64,000 nucleotides of DNA from NCBI GenBank assembly GCA_009760855.2, contig WPIO01000150.1, positions 797,501 through 861,500 of the forward strand, written 5' to 3'. A program made the translations under genes and the position numbers. The stretch is from Cristatella mucedo. Its lineage: Eukaryota; Bryozoa; Phylactolaemata; Cristatellidae. Position 1 is the stretch's first letter; every line of letters begins with the position of its first letter. Shown here in pieces: positions 59,704 to 64,000 of this stretch. The notes under the pieces were generated by a model. It was not told the origin of the DNA. It did not search any database and worked only from the letters and a program-made list of their open reading frames with translations.

Positions 59704-59954
59704 AACTAATCTGATCTCAATATATTAGCTCTGCCATTCACCTTTGGTGTTGCCATGCTTGGAATTATTCTTCGGCTAGAAGAGAACTTTTCTTGAAAGG
59801 CATTGAACTCGGCTTTTCCTCCGAGCATGCCCGAGCCAGGACTGCCAGACTGATTCTTACGCCGACCAACAAGGCCAAGACTACCGCTTGGCTCCTTGAT
59901 ATCTGGCTGAACTGCTGCACCAATTTCAGTCTCAGCGTGCCCTCGGATCCTCTG

Positions 59955-60115
59955 CGGGCCACGATACCACAGGAAATAAGGTGCTTGCTCTTCACCACCA
60001 AAGTCGCGGGATCGAATCCTCAAGTGGACGATTCTTTATTGCCAATGCAAGCAGTGGTTATAGCCGTTGAGGCTCTTCTACCACTATACAAATGAAGCTG
60101 TTAATTCAGCTAATA
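59955..60115 (+). mobile_element. SINE-B copy
   Basis: CCACGATACCACAGGAAATAAGG, GTCGCGGGATCGAATCCTCA (box B-like), GCCAATGCAAGCAGTGGTTATAGCC, GTTGAGGCTCTTCTACCACT, AAGCTGTTAATTCAGCTAATA. Confidence 0.77.
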
Positions 60116-60159
60116 TTTATTAATTTCATAGACGTCAAATAATTGTTCCGTTCTTCTGA

Positions 60160-60545
60160 GATAATAAACTAGCTGTTCTATTCCTCCGCTTAAAGACCGT
60201 TGGCGGCGACTGAAGCTTTTCTCTACAGCTCCTAGATTGTAGAACTCACTTCCACAATTCTTAAGTAATGATATCTACTGTTTTGCTGCCGACTGTGTCG
60301 CATCCTTTCCAGCCGTCCCAAGCTGCTACTTCCGTGCTACTCACTACCTCAACTGCTCTCCTGACTCAGCTGTGCTTCTCATTTTCTCAATGTTGGGTGA
60401 GATGAAGTCTGTGGACTACCTAATGGGTACCGAAAGCCGCTTAGGCTGTGAGTTCATTACACAAAACTCTCCTGAGTAACACCCACATAATCTTTGTGGC
60501 GCTACAGACAGATATATTACTTGACATTGCATGACATTACAATAC
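60160..60545 (+). mobile_element. LINE first-family 3' end
   Basis: CTCCTAGATTGTAGAACTCACTTCC, CTGCCGACTGTGTCGCATCC, CAAGCTGCTACTTCCGTGCT, ACCGAAAGCCGCTTAGGCTG and the end ACATTGCATGACATTACAAT, the same order as the other copies. Confidence 0.83.
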
Positions 60546-61314
60546 AGTCAGGATTCCTCTGAGCACCCTGCCTAAATCGTCTTCAGCATTCAAGCCCTCT
60601 GCTGTATCGCAAGCCGTGTGATGCAAAAGGCAAGGACACTAATCGATTGGTGCATCTGCCTGGCACTGCTCATTTAATTGGCCCGAATCAGCGACTGCCA
60701 CAATCTCATGATAATAGACATTTCTGCTGCTTCCACAATAAGGGTGGTGTCGGAGTTGCATCTACTGCTGGTCCCTGCATTCGTGACACCCCAACTGGAC
60801 TCTCCTCCAAGCTCACTACTTGTGGTATTCAAGCATGCACGATAAGAAGCTTACAGTTGATGCAAAACTAGGCAGCTACGATTGTCTTGTCATAACAATC
60901 GAAACTGCTAAATTACACCATTGCTTGCCAATCTGACCCGGCTGGCTGTCGAGCAGCAGCATATCGACATCACGATTCGGTGACACCTTAAGATTAATCT
61001 ATTCTGTAGCTACGGCCCACCTATCTGATTTGGTTTCACATCAGGCATTCGTTCAGTCGCACCACATGCTATTCTGACTCTCGTCCATTATGGCTGTCCC
61101 TAACTAGAGACCAATTTCTTGAAGATCGTGCAACCACTTACCAAGCTACCGAAGCTTGGACTTACTAACGGCTAACAACTCGCCATCTTCTAAATTAACA
61201 GCATAAACAAAGGTATAACCCACGGTTGTGAAGCATGAGCAAGGGCGTCTTGCTAAACAGCAAATGACTGGGAACACTCGGACACAACAAGGATTAATCA
61301 TTAACTCTATTGAA
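60546..61314 (+). mobile_element. Probable decayed LINE remnant
   Basis: CTTACAGTTGATGCAAAACTAGGCAGCTACGATTGTC resembles the LQ.vQN.aA.l block; other parts match poorly. Boundaries uncertain. Confidence 0.35.
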
Positions 61315-61452
61315 GACGTTAGCCGTGATGGCACACTAGGTAAGGCGGCTGCTTTTCACGACTTCGGTCCCGAGGTCGTGGGTTCGAATCCTAGCGGTGG
61401 TGATAGGCGTCAAGGCTCTTCTGTCGCTATACAAAAGAGGCTGTTAAATCAG

Positions 61453-61455
<3 letters not shown>
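61315..61455 (+). mobile_element. SINE-B copy (plus arm of inverted pair)
   Basis: GCCGTGATGGCACACTAGGTAAGGCGGCTGC, GAGGTCGTGGGTTCGAATCCTAG, GGTGATAGGCGTCAAGGCTC and GAGGCTGTTAAATCAGCT, then straight into (TA)n. It lacks part of the middle of the body. Confidence 0.85.

Positions 61456-61526
<71 letters not shown>
61454..61526. repeat. (TA)n microsatellite
   Basis: About 36 TA units growing from the SINE-B end. Confidence 0.97.
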
Positions 61527-61530
<4 letters not shown>

Positions 61531-61575
61531 CAGCTGATATAACAGCCTCTTCACGACCTCGGGACCGAAGTCGAG

Positions 61576-61577
<2 letters not shown>
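61527..61577 (-). mobile_element. SINE-B fragment, inverted arm
   Basis: CAGCTGATATAACAGCCTCT then TCACGACCTCGGGACCGAAGTCGAG, the reverse complement of two parts of the copy on the other side of the TA tract; the part between them is deleted. Confidence 0.8.
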
Positions 61578-61632
<55 letters not shown>

Positions 61633-61645
61633 ATATATATATATA
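61578..61645. repeat. (TA)n microsatellite
   Basis: Second TA tract with one TTGTA interruption, running into repeat C copy 2. Confidence 0.97.
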
Positions 61646-61922
61646 GGGTCTCGTGGGCACGCGATGGCGGAGCGACGAAGAGCCCCCCCACAAGCAAGTG
61701 GCGGCGTTGTCGACGACGGCTGTATTATATGATATAGCGGCCGTCGTGCGTACTGCTCCGGAGCACGTGGTGTTAAAAGAGAGTGGGTAGCTTGCGTACA
61801 GGCCGATGCACTGGCAGAAAGTGAATTTCGCGGCTAGGAACGCGTCACGTGTCGGCAAGGAGGGCGACCGTTGGGCGAACGGGTCGGCTGGGGGACGGAA
61901 CCACGTGATGGCGATGACGCGC
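61646..61922 (+). repeat. Dispersed repeat C, copy 2
   Basis: Same ordered blocks as 22309-22622. Here the ACGACGGC / GCCGTCGT inverted pair is only about 15 bases apart and could fold into a hairpin. Confidence 0.7.
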
Positions 61923-62082
61923 CCACATATACATATACAGCAACTGTCGTCTGTGGCTCAGGAACGCTTCTCTCCGATTGGCTGGCGTCGTGGATAGCAT
62001 CTAGCAGCAAGAAGGCACTCCGATTGGCTAGCCCAGGTCGGGAGGGGGCCCCCGGCCTAGTACCAGTAGACATTTATATAAA

Positions 62083-62218
62083 AAATATAATTCATTTGCA
62101 TAGCGCCATAAGAGAACTCGATCTCTATTCAGGCGCTTCACACATTCCACGGGCTTGTTGAGCCAGACCTTGGTCGGGGTCAGCACCTTAACCACTGGAC
62201 CAAACCAGCCCAGCAATG
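62083..62218 (-). mobile_element. SINE-A copy (minus)
   Basis: AATATAATTCATTTGCATAGCG, GAGAACTCGATCTCTATTCAGG, CGCTTCACACATTCC, then GGTCAGCACCTTAACCACTGGACCAAACCAG (reverse of the head). Box B area is partly lost. Confidence 0.78.
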
Positions 62219-62544
62219 CCATAGGCTGAGGTATGCACCCTCACATCACTATCTCAAATTCATCTCTCCTTAATCTTAGCCAATATACATGGTAGCTTAA
62301 GGAATAGCCTAGTCCTGGTGCCATATAGGTGGTCTTCGTGTGGGTTGGGGCCTGGCAGTTAGCCGAACTCATGGGTTTTGCACCACATGTGGTACAGATA
62401 AATCAGGCTCAATTGGCGACCCATCTTGTTCGATACTCTCAGCAGTCCAGGTTTCCACTGTCCCATCTGCACATGGCCTCTGTCGTCAGGCACGGTTTCT
62501 GCTATCTCTGCTGCCGGTATTACAGGCATAGGCAGCTCACTGGT

Positions 62545-62844
62545 TCACGGTGGCAGGTTGGCATCAAATGTTGCCATGGCATCAGCCCTGTTGTTTGAAG
62601 TGCTCTCACCAACAGTTGTGGGAGGTCGTGACATACAGGTGGCCCTTAGAATTCGTGCCTTGAGTTTGTCAGCATGCACGACTTTCATATGCTCTGCTTC
62701 GTTTGTAATTCGGTATGTTACCGGGCCAAGCACAACAGATTCGATATGCCAGCCACTGATCCATCGTGATTGGGGGATAGACATTAGAACTTGACAGTCG
62801 CACCACTGAATGGCGCCTGAGGGGTTCGAGCTGCTGCCACTCAT
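62545..62844 (-). pseudogene. LTR-retrotransposon polyprotein C-terminal-like fragment
   Basis: Minus-strand frame with WHIESVVLGPVTYRI and, a little later, VVHADKLKARI. This spacing resembles the C-terminal tail of integrase in Ty3/Gypsy-type polyproteins (GPVTYR...vHv.rLK). The rest of the element is not found nearby. Could be a chance resemblance, but the two motifs together make the family likely. Confidence 0.5.
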
Positions 62845-63300
62845 TTTTATATCTCCGCAGAACTGAGTTTCCTTAGCCTAGCTATAAAGAAGATCGAGAC
62901 GGGCCACTTACCAAAGGTCACGGAGATAGACCAGCTTAGTGCTTTGGTCCTGCTTCTTTCGAGTATGCAGACTAGCTAGCAAATACTGAAGCCACTGAAT
63001 GCAATTGATCAGGATTGACGAGATATGCATGTCTGGACAAGGCTGCCCACGTAGGTTGTGTAAAAATCATGCACCAACATTGCCTGCACCAGTGCAGCGA
63101 TAGAAAAAAATGTGGTTTCCCTTACCGGGTGCCTATGCTGGCTCGTACCTTGGCAAAAGAGTGATCAGAGCAGCAGAAGCTTGAGCTCATAACCAGTAGG
63201 CACATCGAGAGTTGTGTACTTGCTTGCGGCTAGCATGGGGGTGCAAGCATTGTTACTAATACTCCCATGCTAAAAAGTGCCTCACCCGACTAGGCTTAGG
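62845..63300. other. Nothing recognised
   Basis: No repeat family or domain recognised between the polyprotein-like fragment and the GA tract. Confidence 0.45.
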
Positions 63301-63304
63301 GCAT

Positions 63305-63602
<298 letters not shown>

Positions 63603-64000
63603 CGAGCATAAAAACGGCTTCTCTAAACAGCCAGGCTCATACTACTAGAAACTAATGTGATGCAATGACAAATATTCGCCAGCCAGTACTTGCTCATCAA
63701 CACAGCCAACAATTCTTGGCAAGCCGTAAGTACTACAACCGAAACGTTATAAAACACAGTATGAGTGAGGCAGCCGGAGCCAGAGACCCAGCATGCATGG
63801 CTCTCTGTCTGTCAGTATCTCTATGCTCCAAAATTCGCACGACGGAACAGAAAAAAGCATTTGCTGACAAACTCTTTTTAGTAAAATATAATTTGACAGA
63901 ACGATATCATCATCATCTGACTAACAATATCAACAGTAGCAGAGTAGCAGCAAAAGCACAGTGCTCTGGCAACGCGAATCACAGCCATCGAGTCACGTGG
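63603..64000. other. Right edge, nothing recognised
   Basis: No feature recognised. Confidence 0.45.

Overview
The window is nuclear DNA of an animal, most likely an invertebrate bilaterian. The evidence is interrupted genes with GT-AG introns, many CR1/L2-like LINE fragments, tRNA-derived SINEs, Helitron, hAT and Tc1/mariner relics, and long CA, GA and TA microsatellites. I see no bacterial-style operon, rRNA, convincing functional tRNA or CRISPR. The species cannot be named from sequence alone.

Two genes were rebuilt exon by exon, both on the minus strand, head to tail. Both encode ferric-chelate reductase 1 (FRRS1/SDR2)-like proteins: signal peptide, Reeler domain, DOMON domain, then a cytochrome b561 membrane core. 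Gene A (54576 to 30144) appears complete: 14 exons, 1845 nt, 614 residues, all four b561 haem histidines, and a last transmembrane helix before the stop. Gene B (14321 to 26) has nine exons in the window and runs off the left edge after the second b561 histidine. Exons 5 to 9 have the same length in both genes (93, 163, 132, 116 and 87 nt) and all nine shared exon boundaries keep the same phase, so they are tandem duplicates. Gene B differs mainly in a long serine-rich linker in exon 4 and a 10-residue tandem repeat inside its DOMON domain.

Layout: 1-14.3 kb is gene B, with a 7.5 kb intron 4 holding SINEs, a Tc1/mariner relic and a hAT transposase relic. 14.3-30.1 kb is intergenic: a LINE tail, inverted repeats, a CpG-rich block at about 23.1-24.9 kb that may be a promoter region, and a LINE with reverse transcriptase remnants. 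30.1-54.6 kb is gene A, whose introns carry a Helitron helicase relic, a nested LINE array, and a SPIN-like hAT MITE 21 bp from exon 6. 54.6-64 kb is upstream DNA with LINE and SINE copies, large TA and GA microsatellites, and a fragment resembling the end of an LTR-retrotransposon polyprotein.

Both proteins are expected to move electrons across a membrane through b561 haems to reduce ferric iron or another acceptor, with the Reeler and DOMON domains on the non-cytosolic side. That role comes from family knowledge; the domain structure and haem histidines are visible in the sequence.
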